From Mycolicibacterium sp. CBMA 247 (lineage in GTDB: Bacteria; Actinomycetota; Actinomycetes; Mycobacteriales; Mycobacteriaceae): a stretch of 64,000 nt of DNA. A program made the position numbers and the translations under genes. The notes beneath the pieces are model-generated. The model was not told the origin of the DNA. It did not search any database and worked only from the letters and a program-made list of their open reading frames with translations. The stretch covers positions 186,001-250,000 of the forward strand of contig NZ_VTGX01000002.1 of NCBI RefSeq assembly GCF_009729095.1, read 5' to 3'. Shown here piece by piece: positions 1 through 8,150 of the stretch; the stretch's first letter is position 1, and every line of letters begins with the position of its first letter.

Positions 1-229
1 CGCACCGCACCTGCACTTCCATGTGATGGACAATCCGGATCCGTTGGCATCCAATGGTTTACCATTTACCTTCAAATCGTTCCGGCTGGATTCCCGGCTC
101 ACCTCGCTGAGCGCCTCCGACGCGCTCTTCGACGGCAAACCGGCCGCACGGCAACCGGGCTTTGCCGAGCGCGACCAAACCGACGTCAGCCCGCTGGTAC
201 TGGATGTGATGACCTATGCGACGAGCTAG
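1..229 (+). CDS. M23-family metallopeptidase, C-terminal end (partial)
   Basis: Only the last 75 codons are in the window; the frame is open from base 2 to the TAG at 227-229. The visible start reads APHLHFHVMD, which matches the HxH zinc-binding motif close to the C-terminus of M23 (LytM-like) peptidases. These enzymes cut peptidoglycan cross-bridges or act as scaffolds for amidases. The remaining tail has no recognisable domain. The stop overlaps the start of the next gene by 14 bp, so the two are probably cotranscribed. The catalytic domain lies upstream of the window, so activity cannot be judged. Confidence 0.72.
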   Translation, partial: APHLHFHVMDNPDPLASNGLPFTFKSFRLDSRLTSLSASDALFDGKPAARQPGFAERDQTDVSPLVLDVMTYATS

Positions 230-587
230 CGCCCTAGCTTTCCTGACCGACCTGATCTGCGTAGTCGTGTTCTGCACCATCGGAAGGCGCAGCCACGCCG
301 AAGGCCTGACGGTGGCCGGGGTGGCCGAGACGGCGTGGCCGTTCCTGACCGGAACCGTGATCGGCTGGTTGCTCGCACGTGGCTGGCAGCGGCCGACGTC
401 GTTGGCGCCCACCGGGATCGTGGTATGGATCAGCACGGTGGTGGTCGGCATGGTGCTGCGCAAACTGACCACTGCCGGGGTGGCCGTCAGCTTCATCGTG
501 GTCGCCTCGCTGACCACCGCGGTACTGCTGCTGGGCTGGCGTGCGGTGGCGGCCGGTATCAGCGCTCGGCGCCGTCAATCTGCCTGA
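216..587 (+). CDS. DUF3054 domain membrane protein
   Basis: A 123-residue hydrophobic protein with about four predicted membrane helices and a basic C-terminal tail (SARRRQSA). Length and pattern fit the DUF3054 family, found widely in actinobacteria and of unknown function. The ATG lies inside the end of the upstream M23 peptidase gene (14-bp overlap), suggesting translational coupling. Its 3' end overlaps the 3' end of the convergent histidine kinase gene by 13 bp. The family assignment is from the sequence pattern; the role is unknown. Confidence 0.75.
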   Translation: MRRASALAFLTDLICVVVFCTIGRRSHAEGLTVAGVAETAWPFLTGTVIGWLLARGWQRPTSLAPTGIVVWISTVVVGMVLRKLTTAGVAVSFIVVASLTTAVLLLGWRAVAAGISARRRQSA

Positions 588-1927
588 GCCGGACCTTCTG
601 TCGGCGACGTCGACACCGACGTCGCCACGGTCAAAGTGGCCCGCAACCCGCCGAGTGGCCCGTCGGACAACCTGATCTCGCCCCCGTGCAACTGAGCCTG
701 CTGCGCCACGAGCGCCAAGCCCAGTCCGGAGCCGCCCACCACCGCGGTGCTGCCCCTGCGGAACCTGCCCAGTACGGTCTGGTGCTCCTCGACCGGTAAT
801 CCGCGCCCGTTGTCGTCGACGGTGATGATGAACATCTGGTCGGCGCGGTGGGCGGTCAGCACGATCCGGGTGGCCTCGCCGTGGATGATCGCGTTGCGCA
901 CCAGGTTGTCCACCGCGATGCGCAGCCCACCGGGCCAGCCCAGCACCAGGCCTACGTCGTCGGCAACCTGCACGTCGAACCGGACATGCTCGCTCCCTCG
1001 GGCGTTCTCCCTGACTACCCGGTCGAGCAGGTCTGCGATGTCGATCAGTTCGCGGTCCTCGGCCTGCGCCAGTTCCCCCGAGGCGAGCTGCCCCAGCGCG
1101 GTGATGATGGCCTCCACCCGGCGCTGTGCGCGGGATAGGTCGGCGACCACTTCATCGCGTTCTGATTCGGGCAGGTTGTGGATTCGCAGGGTGTCCAGAT
1201 CGGCACGCATCGCGGTGAGCGGAGTGCGCAGTTCATGCGCGGCGTTGGCGGCGAAATCCTGTGCGGCCTGAAGGGAATTCGTGGTGGCGCGCTGCGCCGC
1301 GGCCAACCGGGTGAGCATGCCGGCCATCGCCTCGGACAGGTCCTCGGCCTCCCGCACACCACGCACCTGCGGCATGGTCTCGGTGCCGCTGTGCAGTTTG
1401 GAAGTGTGTTCGGTGAGTTTGCGCAGCGGCCGGATCGCGGGCCCGGCCAGCAGCCAACCCAGTCCCCCGGCCACCAGCACGGTCGCCACACCGAACATGC
1501 TGTACAGCGGAATCCGGTTGGGGCTCAACAAGATACTGTCGGCGCGGATGCCGATGGACATCAGCACCCCGCCATGCTGGTCCACATGGACGGTGCGCAC
1601 CCGGTAGTCGACCCCATTCACCTGGACGGTCTCGGTGCCCGGCGGCAGCGCGGGCAGCTGAAAGCCCCGCTGGAAAACCACCTGCCCGGTGGACCGCGAC
1701 CGCCCGGTGGTCAACACCCCGCGATGCGGATCCTGCAGATGCTCGGGGTTGATGCTGGCGTCCACGATCGAGTCGAGCCTGCGGTCCAGCTGCGCGGAGT
1801 CGTTGTTCGCCAGCGCCACGGAGGTCAGGATGGTGAACACCGCGACCACCGCTGCGGCCGCCAGGGCCGAAGCCACCGCGACCCTGGTCCGGAGTGACGC
1901 GGAACGGATGAACCCGAAGACCCGCAC
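575..1927 (-). CDS. prrB: sensor histidine kinase, PrrB-like
   Basis: A 450-residue membrane sensor kinase, close to the length of mycobacterial PrrB. Transmembrane helices lie at about residues 16-40 and 142-162 and bracket an extracytoplasmic sensor of about 100 residues. A HAMP linker follows. The phosphorylated histidine is H231 in HELRTP. The ATPase domain has an N-box (DNLVRNAIIHG, about 340-350), a G1 box (DNGRGLP, about 372) and a G2 box (GSGLGLA, about 399). All catalytic motifs are intact. It lies 26 bp downstream of its response regulator. Because it sits beside the mmpL11 and hemophore genes, it is probably the second PrrB copy known from M. smegmatis rather than the orthologue of the essential M. 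tuberculosis gene. Confidence 0.88.
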   Translation of the reverse strand: MRVFGFIRSASLRTRVAVASALAAAAVVAVFTILTSVALANNDSAQLDRRLDSIVDASINPEHLQDPHRGVLTTGRSRSTGQVVFQRGFQLPALPPGTETVQVNGVDYRVRTVHVDQHGGVLMSIGIRADSILLSPNRIPLYSMFGVATVLVAGGLGWLLAGPAIRPLRKLTEHTSKLHSGTETMPQVRGVREAEDLSEAMAGMLTRLAAAQRATTNSLQAAQDFAANAAHELRTPLTAMRADLDTLRIHNLPESERDEVVADLSRAQRRVEAIITALGQLASGELAQAEDRELIDIADLLDRVVRENARGSEHVRFDVQVADDVGLVLGWPGGLRIAVDNLVRNAIIHGEATRIVLTAHRADQMFIITVDDNGRGLPVEEHQTVLGRFRRGSTAVVGGSGLGLALVAQQAQLHGGEIRLSDGPLGGLRATLTVATSVSTSPTEGPAQAD

Positions 1928-1953
1928 CTAGCCCCGATTTCTCACGGCGTCGG

Positions 1954-2694
1954 TCACGGCTCTGCCCGCAACACGTACCCGATCCCGCGGACGGTATGGA
2001 TGACGCGGGGCACGTCGGGCCGCTCGAGCTTGCGTCGCAGATACGAGATGAACACGTCGGCCACGTTGGTGTCCACGTCGAAGTCGTAGCCCCAGACCAG
2101 TTCGAGGAGCCGCTGCCGGGACAGCACCACACCGGCATTCTCCGCCAGCACGGCCAGCAGGTCGAATTCCCGCTTGGTCAACTCGACGCGGTCGCCTCCG
2201 ACGAACACCAGTCGGCGGGCGGTGTCGATGGTCAACGCGCCGACGGTCATGGTGTCCGACGGGCGCTCGGTATGGCTGGCCCGGCGCAGCAGAGCGTTCA
2301 GCCGGGCCACCAGCTCGCCGAGGTCGAACGGTTTGGTCAGGTAATCGTCCGCGCCTGCTTCCAATCCCGCGATGCGGTCGTTGACCGTGTCGCGCGCCGA
2401 AAGCACACAGATCGGGATCTCGTTGCCCAATGCCCGCAGCGCGGTCACCACGGCGACACCGTCGAGTTCCGGCATCTGGACGTCGAGGACGAGCGCGTCG
2501 TGCGATTCGTTCGACAACAGGCGCAGTGCTTCCTTGCCGGACGCCGCGACCCGGACGTCGAACCCCGAATGCCGCAATCCGCGGGCAACCGAAGTACGCA
2601 CATCCGGGTCGTCGTCGACCATCAGCACCGTGCGATTCACGCTCTCGGGCGTGACGAGTCCTTCGCCGCTGGCGGGGGCTGTTTCCACCCGCAC
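1954..2694 (-). CDS. prrA: OmpR-family response regulator, PrrA-like
   Basis: A 246-residue DNA-binding response regulator. The receiver domain (about 22-135) has the acidic DDD pocket, the phospho-acceptor D71 in LVLDVQMP and the conserved K of the LTKPF motif. A winged-helix Trans_reg_C domain follows, with [12 protein letters not shown] and a C-terminal [11 protein letters not shown]. The whole resembles mycobacterial PrrA. The start is uncertain: the GTG at 2694 gives the full protein, and a GTG at 2640 would start just before the receiver domain. Only 4 bp separate it from the stop of the upstream haem-binding gene, so the hemophore genes, regulator and kinase may form one minus-strand operon. 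Confidence 0.88.
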   Translation of the reverse strand: MRVETAPASGEGLVTPESVNRTVLMVDDDPDVRTSVARGLRHSGFDVRVAASGKEALRLLSNESHDALVLDVQMPELDGVAVVTALRALGNEIPICVLSARDTVNDRIAGLEAGADDYLTKPFDLGELVARLNALLRRASHTERPSDTMTVGALTIDTARRLVFVGGDRVELTKREFDLLAVLAENAGVVLSRQRLLELVWGYDFDVDTNVADVFISYLRRKLERPDVPRVIHTVRGIGYVLRAEP

Positions 2695-2698
2695 GCGG

Positions 2699-3076
2699 TT
2701 ACGGGACTTCAGGAGCAGGGGCGCCGCAGCGGTTCTTCAGGTCGACCAACGGCTGGCGGATACCGGTCAGCTCGGTCTTCGTCTGCGGGTTCGCCTCGAG
2801 GTAGTCATGCACCTTGCTGCGGACCTCGTCGCGCGGCAGGCCCTCCAGGCTGGTGAAGAAGTTGTTCACGTCGGGATGGGTGAACAGGTAGGCCGAGGTC
2901 GATGCCGATACACCCGAAGCCACGCCTGCCAGATCGGCTGCGCTGCAGTTGGGGGGGTTGTTCGCCGGGTCGGCCAGCGCCGACGGGATGGCGCCGAACA
3001 GCATCGCACCGGCGACAGCGCCGGTGCCGGCCACGCCAGCTACCACGCGCCGCGCGTTTCGGGCCGAGAGCAACAT
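2699..3076 (-). CDS. secreted haem-binding (hemophore-like) protein, Rv0203-type, copy 1
   Basis: A 125-residue exported protein. The ATG at 3076 has an AGGAG ribosome site 7 bases upstream. The N-terminus is a signal peptide (basic start, hydrophobic core, cleavage near SALA-DP). The mature part is small and helical with two cysteines (PPNCSAAD and KNRCGAP) that can form a disulfide. Sequence, size and location beside mmpL11 match the Rv0203 family, secreted carriers that bind haem and pass it to MmpL11/MmpL3 in M. tuberculosis. It lies between a paralogue and the prrA-like gene. Haem binding is inferred from the family. Confidence 0.8.
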   Translation of the reverse strand: MLLSARNARRVVAGVAGTGAVAGAMLFGAIPSALADPANNPPNCSAADLAGVASGVSASTSAYLFTHPDVNNFFTSLEGLPRDEVRSKVHDYLEANPQTKTELTGIRQPLVDLKNRCGAPAPEVP

Positions 3077-3245
3077 GGTCAAGCTCCTTCATCGGATGGG
3101 AAAGGCCGTAACCCCAATCGGTCAACGGCTCAGAAAAGCTAAGCAGAATCCGGGAAGAGTTTCTTGCCTTGCGCGCAAACCGTCGCGCCGGTCGACGAAC
3201 CCGCAGTTCAGGGACGTCACCCCGGACGGCGCGACGGCGGCCGGA

Positions 3246-3800
3246 TCAGCGGGTCGCGGCGGTGGCGGGGCCCGGAAGTGGACCGGAGCCCGGGGTGACC
3301 GCCGACGCCGGCGAGCGTTGCGCCGGCACCGCGACGCTGGGCACTCCGACGTTCTGCGCCGACGGCAGGCCGGCCGGCAAACCACCGGTCGTCGCCCCGC
3401 CCTGTTGGGTGGCCTGCATCAGCCCCATCAGTTGCGGCAGGCTGACCGGCAATTTGCAGCGCGTCCCCAGGCTGGCCAGCGGCTGCTGCAGCTGCTGGAT
3501 GTCTTTGGCGGCCTGCGGGTTGGCATCGAAGTAGGTCTTGAGGGCGCCCAGCGACTGGGCCCCAGCCTGCTGCTGGCTGATCGTGGTGAGCGCCTGGTTG
3601 GTCTGCGGATGCGCGTCCAGGTAGTTGCCGAGGGTGATCGCCACGTTGCCGGCAGTACGGGCGACCTCGCTGGCCGCGCACGGATCGGATGCCGCCGTGG
3701 CGGACGGGACCATGAGCGCGGCCAGCGTCGCACCGGCTGCGCCGGTCACCGCCAGGGCGACGGCCAGACCGCGGCGCAAGCCACCGTTGGTCGGTTGCAT
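3246..3800 (-). CDS. secreted haem-binding (hemophore-like) protein, Rv0203-type, copy 2
   Basis: A 184-residue paralogue of the neighbouring hemophore-like protein. The ATG at 3800 is preceded by AAGGAG at good spacing. A signal peptide ends near ATAAS. The mature domain keeps the two-cysteine helical layout (SDPCAASE and GTRCKLP) and the signature around a YLDAHPQT-type stretch. It adds a tail of about 60 residues rich in Gly, Pro, Ala and Gln that copy 1 lacks. It is divergent from mmpL11 across a 267-bp spacer. The likely job is extracellular haem capture for MmpL11-dependent uptake. Haem binding has not been shown here. Confidence 0.78.
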   Translation of the reverse strand: MQPTNGGLRRGLAVALAVTGAAGATLAALMVPSATAASDPCAASEVARTAGNVAITLGNYLDAHPQTNQALTTISQQQAGAQSLGALKTYFDANPQAAKDIQQLQQPLASLGTRCKLPVSLPQLMGLMQATQQGGATTGGLPAGLPSAQNVGVPSVAVPAQRSPASAVTPGSGPLPGPATAATR

Positions 3801-3973
3801 GGAGAACTCCTTCGGCATGGGCCCCGGCGCACGTCAGCCGGGGTCGTCCTTAGCTATGTCGCCGGACAGAGCCATTCCGTTAGCGGCGCACGGGTAACGC
3901 TACGGACGTTGGCTGCCGATATCGCTGTGAACGTCTCAGGGATATCTCAGAACCCGAAGTGGGCGGGCCACAT

Positions 3974-3989
3974 TACCCCAGTGGGGGTA
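3974..3989. promoter_or_regulatory. CsoR-like palindrome upstream of mmpL11
   Basis: TACCCCAGTGGGGGTA has 6-bp arms around a 4-base centre and lies in the spacer between the divergent hemophore and mmpL11 genes, about 80 bp before the mmpL11 start. Its core CCCCAGTGGGG matches the core of the copper-sensor CsoR operator of M. tuberculosis as I remember it. It is one base longer than the RicR-type site at 19651-19665. Binding by a CsoR-family protein is an inference. Confidence 0.45.
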
Positions 3990-4067
3990 CGCTCTCGCTG
4001 ACACGAGCCAGGACACGCCCAGCCGCAATGGGGGGGAAGAAAGCGGGGACCTCGCATCCAGCAGTTC

Positions 4068-6926
4068 ATGATGCGCTTGAGCAGCTATCTGCGCAGATTC
4101 CGCTGGGCGGTTTTCGCGATGTGGTTGTTGCTTCTGGTGCCCTCGATCTACCTCGCGATCAACCAGTCGTCGAACCTGACGGGCGGCGGTTTCGACGTCG
4201 AGGGTTCGCAGTCGCTCCAGGTCCAGCGGCAACTCGAGGAACATTTCCCGAATCAGGGCGCGTCCCCGCTCGCCCTGATCGCGGCTCCGCGCGCGGATGC
4301 CTCGTTCGAGGACATGAACGCCGCGGTGGTCTGGCTGGAGAAGATCGCGGGCCAGGTGCCCAGCGTCAAGATCGTCCCGAACCCGCAGCAGCCGGCTCCA
4401 CAGCCGGACCGACCCTACGTCATCACGCTGCAACTGGACTTCAACAACACCGGCGCGGTCGATGTCGCCAAGCAACTGCGCCAGAAGGTCGGTGTGCACG
4501 GCGAGGACCCGGGCGAGAGCGAGAACGGCAAGGTCAAGTTCTACGTCATCGGGCAGGGCGCGCTCGGTGCGGCCGCCACCCAGGCCACCAAGCACGACAT
4601 CGCCGCGGCCGAGAAGTGGAATCTGCCGATCGTGTTGGTCGTGCTGCTGGCGGTGTTCGGATCGCTGGCCGCCGCAGCGTTGCCGCTGGTGCTCGGCATC
4701 TGCACGGTCGTGGTGACCATGGGGCTGGTCTATCTGCTGTCGATGTACACGACCATGAGCGTGTTCGTCACCTCGACGGTGTCGATGTTCGGTATCGCCC
4801 TGGCCATCGACTACTCCCTGTTCATCCTGATGCGGTACCGCGAGGAGTTGCGTGCCGGACGTGATCCGGCCGACGCGGTCGACGCGGCGATGGCCACCTC
4901 CGGTCTGGCGGTGGCCCTGTCGGGGCTCACCGTGATCGCCTCGGTCACCGGCATCTACATCATCGACACCCCGGTGCTGGTGTCGATGGCCACCGGCGCG
5001 ATCCTGGCCGTCGCGGTCGCGGTGCTGACCTCCACCACGCTGACCCCGGCGGTGCTGGCCACGTTCGGCAATGCTGCGGCCAAGCGCTCCTCGTATCTGC
5101 ACTGGTCACGCCGCGCCGAAGCGAGCCAGTCGCGGTTCTGGACCCGGTGGACGGGCGCGGTGATGCGTAGTCCGTGGGTCTCGGCCGTTGGCGCGGCGAT
5201 CCTTCTGCTGATCCTGGCGGCACCGGCGTTCGGCATGGTGCTGGGCAACAGCATGCAGCGCCAGTTCGAGCCCACGCACGAGATCCGCGGCGGGGTCAAC
5301 GCGGCGGCCGACGCATTGGGTCCCGGGGCGCTGGGCCCGGTGCGGGTGCTGGTGACGTTCCCCGAGGGCACCGCCGACGGCCCTAAGGGCACCGCCACGA
5401 TCGACGCGGTGCGCCAGGAAATCACCCGCGCACCCCACGTGCAGACCGTGCAGCCGCCGGTGTTCGCCGACAACAACACCAGTGCGCTGCTGTCGGCTGT
5501 GCTGTCGGTGGACCCCGAGGATCTGGCCGCCCGCGAGTCCATCGACTGGATGCGGGACAAACTGCCGCAGGCCGCGGGCTCGAATGCGCGGGTCGACGTA
5601 GGTGGTCCGACCGCGCTGATCAAGGACTTCGACGATCGGGTTTCCAGTACCCAGCCGCTGGTATTCCTGTTCGTCGCGCTGATCGCCTTCGTGATGCTGC
5701 TGGTGTCGATCCGATCGGTGTTCCTGGCGCTCAAGGGTGTGCTGATGACGGTGCTGTCGGTGGCCGCGGCCTACGGCAGCCTGGTGGTGGTCTTCCAGTG
5801 GGGCTGGTTCGAGGGGCTGGGATTCGAGAAGATCAACTCGCTCGACAGCACCGTTCCGCCGTTGGTCCTGGCGATGACCTTCGGTCTGTCGATGGACTAC
5901 GAGATCTTCTTGCTCACCCGGATTCGGGAGCGGTTCCTCCAGAGCAACAGCACCCGCGACGCGGTTGCCTACGGGGTCAGCACCAGCGCGCGCACCATCA
6001 CCAGCGCAGCGCTGATCATGATCGCGGTGTTCATCGGGTTTGCTTTTGCCGGCATGCCGCTGGTGGCCCAGCTCGGTGTGGCCTGCGCGGTGGCCATCGC
6101 GGTCGACGCGACCGTGGTCCGGCTGATCCTGGTGCCTGCCCTGATGGCGATGTTCGACGAGTGGAACTGGTGGCTGCCGCACTGGCTGGATCGGCTGTTG
6201 CCCGAGGTGGATTTCGAGAAACCATTGCCCAAGGTCGAGGTCACGGATCTGGTGATCATCCCCGACGACATCTCCGCATTGGGTCCGAGCGGATCGGATC
6301 TGCGCATGATGGTGCGATCTGCCGCGCGCATGAAACACCTTGCCCCACAAACGATCATCGTCACCGATCCGTTGGCGTTCAGCGGTTGCAGCAAACCCTC
6401 CGCCCGTTTGGCCGCGCGGCGGCCCGGTGGCCCGAAACGATGCCCTGGAGTGCATCCGGTGACCATGTGGGGAGGCAGGCTTTCGGTAGCCGTGGACGCC
6501 CTGGAGACCGAGGCCGATGGCCACCGCACACCGGTGGAACGGCTCGGCCCGGTGGAGACCACCAATGTGCAACTGCCGACCGGCGATCGGCTGCAGATCC
6601 CGACCGGCGCAGAAACGCTGCGGATGAAAAGTTATCTGATCATGTGCCGCAACAGCACCAAAGACTTTGAAGAGTTTGCTGATCTTGTCGAGTCGATGGA
6701 AACCGAGACTGCAGCTCTGGTGTTGTCGGGCATGGACCGGTATTACTGTGGGCAGAACCCGACGAGCAGATGGGTCGCCACACAGCTGGTACGCCGGCTG
6801 GCCGACCCGCAGCCGTCCGATGAGCACGATTTCGTGATGTCGGACCCGGATGCGGCTGCCGAATGGGAGAAGGTCAGGCAGCGCTGCCTGTCAGTTGCGG
6901 TAGCGATGCTGGAGGAGGCGAAGTGA
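4068..6926 (+). CDS. mmpL11: RND-family lipid/haem transporter MmpL11
   Basis: A 952-residue inner-membrane transporter with the MmpL layout: TM1, a large periplasmic domain, TM2-6, a second periplasmic domain, TM7-12 and a cytoplasmic tail. The proton-relay Asp-Tyr pairs are visible at D248-Y249 (AIDYSLF) and D610-Y611 (SMDYEIF). The N-terminal MMRLS and the whole length match Rv0202c (MmpL11), not MmpL3. MmpL11 exports envelope lipids such as monomeromycolyl diacylglycerol and takes part in haem uptake. The C-terminal domain includes the PTGDRLQIPTGAETL segment typical of MmpL proteins. The stop overlaps the next gene's GTG by 4 bases. Confidence 0.95.
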   Translation: MMRLSSYLRRFRWAVFAMWLLLLVPSIYLAINQSSNLTGGGFDVEGSQSLQVQRQLEEHFPNQGASPLALIAAPRADASFEDMNAAVVWLEKIAGQVPSVKIVPNPQQPAPQPDRPYVITLQLDFNNTGAVDVAKQLRQKVGVHGEDPGESENGKVKFYVIGQGALGAAATQATKHDIAAAEKWNLPIVLVVLLAVFGSLAAAALPLVLGICTVVVTMGLVYLLSMYTTMSVFVTSTVSMFGIALAIDYSLFILMRYREELRAGRDPADAVDAAMATSGLAVALSGLTVIASVTGIYIIDTPVLVSMATGAILAVAVAVLTSTTLTPAVLATFGNAAAKRSSYLHWSRRAEASQSRFWTRWTGAVMRSPWVSAVGAAILLLILAAPAFGMVLGNSMQRQFEPTHEIRGGVNAAADALGPGALGPVRVLVTFPEGTADGPKGTATIDAVRQEITRAPHVQTVQPPVFADNNTSALLSAVLSVDPEDLAARESIDWMRDKLPQAAGSNARVDVGGPTALIKDFDDRVSSTQPLVFLFVALIAFVMLLVSIRSVFLALKGVLMTVLSVAAAYGSLVVVFQWGWFEGLGFEKINSLDSTVPPLVLAMTFGLSMDYEIFLLTRIRERFLQSNSTRDAVAYGVSTSARTITSAALIMIAVFIGFAFAGMPLVAQLGVACAVAIAVDATVVRLILVPALMAMFDEWNWWLPHWLDRLLPEVDFEKPLPKVEVTDLVIIPDDISALGPSGSDLRMMVRSAARMKHLAPQTIIVTDPLAFSGCSKPSARLAARRPGGPKRCPGVHPVTMWGGRLSVAVDALETEADGHRTPVERLGPVETTNVQLPTGDRLQIPTGAETLRMKSYLIMCRNSTKDFEEFADLVESMETETAALVLSGMDRYYCGQNPTSRWVATQLVRRLADPQPSDEHDFVMSDPDAAAEWEKVRQRCLSVAVAMLEEAK

Positions 6927-7717
6927 CGTTGGCCCCCGACGTCCGGGAACCGAGGGATGCGCGGAGCGCGCGTCGCGACGAGGTTCAGCCGGGCCAGTCG
7001 TCCGTTCGGCGTCCCCAAGGACCTCAGGCCCAACGCACCGGGCAACGGACATCGGCGCAACGCACTTCGACCCAACTCACTTCGGCACAACGCCCCCAGA
7101 ACGAGCCCGCCCAGGTACAACGGACACAGGAGCAACGGGCTCCTGGGCAGGGCACAAAGGGACAGCGCACACAGGGGCAAGGCACGCAGACACCACGCAC
7201 ACCGGTACCGCGCTCGCAGCAGCCGCAGCCGCCGCGTCAATCGCGTCAGGGGCAGGCCGCGCCGCCGCAGCGCCAACCCTCATTGGACGACCGGCCGGTC
7301 GAGTACTGGCCGACCGCGGCAATCCGTGCGGCGCTGGAGACCGACGACATGGCGGTCTGGCAGCGCATCGTCGCCGCGGTCAAGCGCGACCCCTATGGCC
7401 GGACCGCCCGCCAGGTCGAAGAGGTGCTGCAAACTGCCCGCCCGTACGGGGTGTCCAAGGCGCTGTCGGAGGTGCTGGTGCGCACCCGTGAGCACCTGGA
7501 GGCCACCGAGCGCGCCGAGGTGGCCCGCCAGATCCAGGCCATGCTGCGCCGCTCCGAACTGCAGGCGCCCGAATTCGCCTCGCGCATCGGGGTATCCAAC
7601 GAGTCCTTCGCCACGTACCTGGAGGGCACCACCAGCCCGCCGGCCTCGCTGCTGCTGCGCATGCAACGGCTCTCCGACCGGTTCGCCAAGCTCTCCGCGC
7701 AGCGTTCCGGGAAATAG
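6923..7717 (+). CDS. Rv0201c-like protein with a repetitive Gln/Thr/Arg-rich N-terminus
   Basis: A 264-residue protein. The GTG start overlaps the mmpL11 stop (GTGA) and has a GGAGGAGG site just upstream. Residues about 20-115 are low-complexity, with recurring QRT, QGT and AQRT units plus Pro and Arg. The C-terminal 150 residues form a compact helical domain beginning at YWPTAAIRAAL. It ends in an XRE-like helix-turn-helix (EFASRIGVSNESFATYLEGT). That domain matches M. tuberculosis Rv0201c, which lacks most of the N-terminal repeat region. The coupling suggests a partner role with MmpL11, possibly DNA binding. The function is unknown. Confidence 0.75.
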   Translation: MTLAPDVREPRDARSARRDEVQPGQSSVRRPQGPQAQRTGQRTSAQRTSTQLTSAQRPQNEPAQVQRTQEQRAPGQGTKGQRTQGQGTQTPRTPVPRSQQPQPPRQSRQGQAAPPQRQPSLDDRPVEYWPTAAIRAALETDDMAVWQRIVAAVKRDPYGRTARQVEEVLQTARPYGVSKALSEVLVRTREHLEATERAEVARQIQAMLRRSELQAPEFASRIGVSNESFATYLEGTTSPPASLLLRMQRLSDRFAKLSAQRSGK

Positions 7718-7739
7718 CCCGGATTTTCACCGATCCCCT

Positions 7740-8150
7740 ATGACGTCCCAATCGGCCGCGACGGTGCAGCGCGTCCTGCGTGAGACCCGCTCGGTGGCGA
7801 TCGTCGGTGCCTCGGCCAACCCGGCACGGGCCAGCCACGAGGTCTGGACGTATCTGAAGGCGGCCACCGAATACACGCTGTACCTGGTGAACCCGACGAT
7901 CACCGAGATCGACGGCGCCCCGGTCTACCCGAGCCTGGCCGCGCTTCCCGAGGTGCCGGATCTTGTCGACGTGTTCCGTCGGACCGAAGAGCTACCGCAC
8001 GTGCTCGCCGACGCCGTCGCGGTCGGGGCCAAGACACTGTGGCTGCAGCAGGGGTTGCGCCACGAACAGGTGGCCCGCGACGGTGCCGCAGCCGGCCTCA
8101 CGGTGATCCAGGATCTCTGTCTGAAGGTCGAGTACGCCCGCTTCGCTTAG
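7740..8150 (+). CDS. CoA-binding protein (YccU type)
   Basis: A 136-residue single-domain protein with a Rossmann fold starting at SVAIVGASANP, the nucleotide/CoA-binding glycine loop of the CoA_binding_2 family. The conserved YLVNP, DLVDVFRR and LWLQQG segments are all present. The family is related to the CoA-binding domain of succinyl-CoA ligase, and its cellular role is unclear. It starts 22 bp after the preceding gene, so it may belong to the mmpL11 transcript. It overlaps the 3' end of the convergent PucR gene by 4 bp. The family call is firm; the function is not. Confidence 0.85.
   Translation: MTSQSAATVQRVLRETRSVAIVGASANPARASHEVWTYLKAATEYTLYLVNPTITEIDGAPVYPSLAALPEVPDLVDVFRRTEELPHVLADAVAVGAKTLWLQQGLRHEQVARDGAAAGLTVIQDLCLKVEYARFA

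Noticed and set aside
5106..6827. A 573-codon minus-strand frame opposite mmpL11
   Set aside because: His/Gln/Arg-rich shadow of a strongly conserved transporter gene; no start signal or domain.
4068..6926. Identification as MmpL3
   Set aside because: The N-terminus, the C-terminal domain and the hemophore neighbours match MmpL11; the long MmpL3 C-terminal tail is absent.
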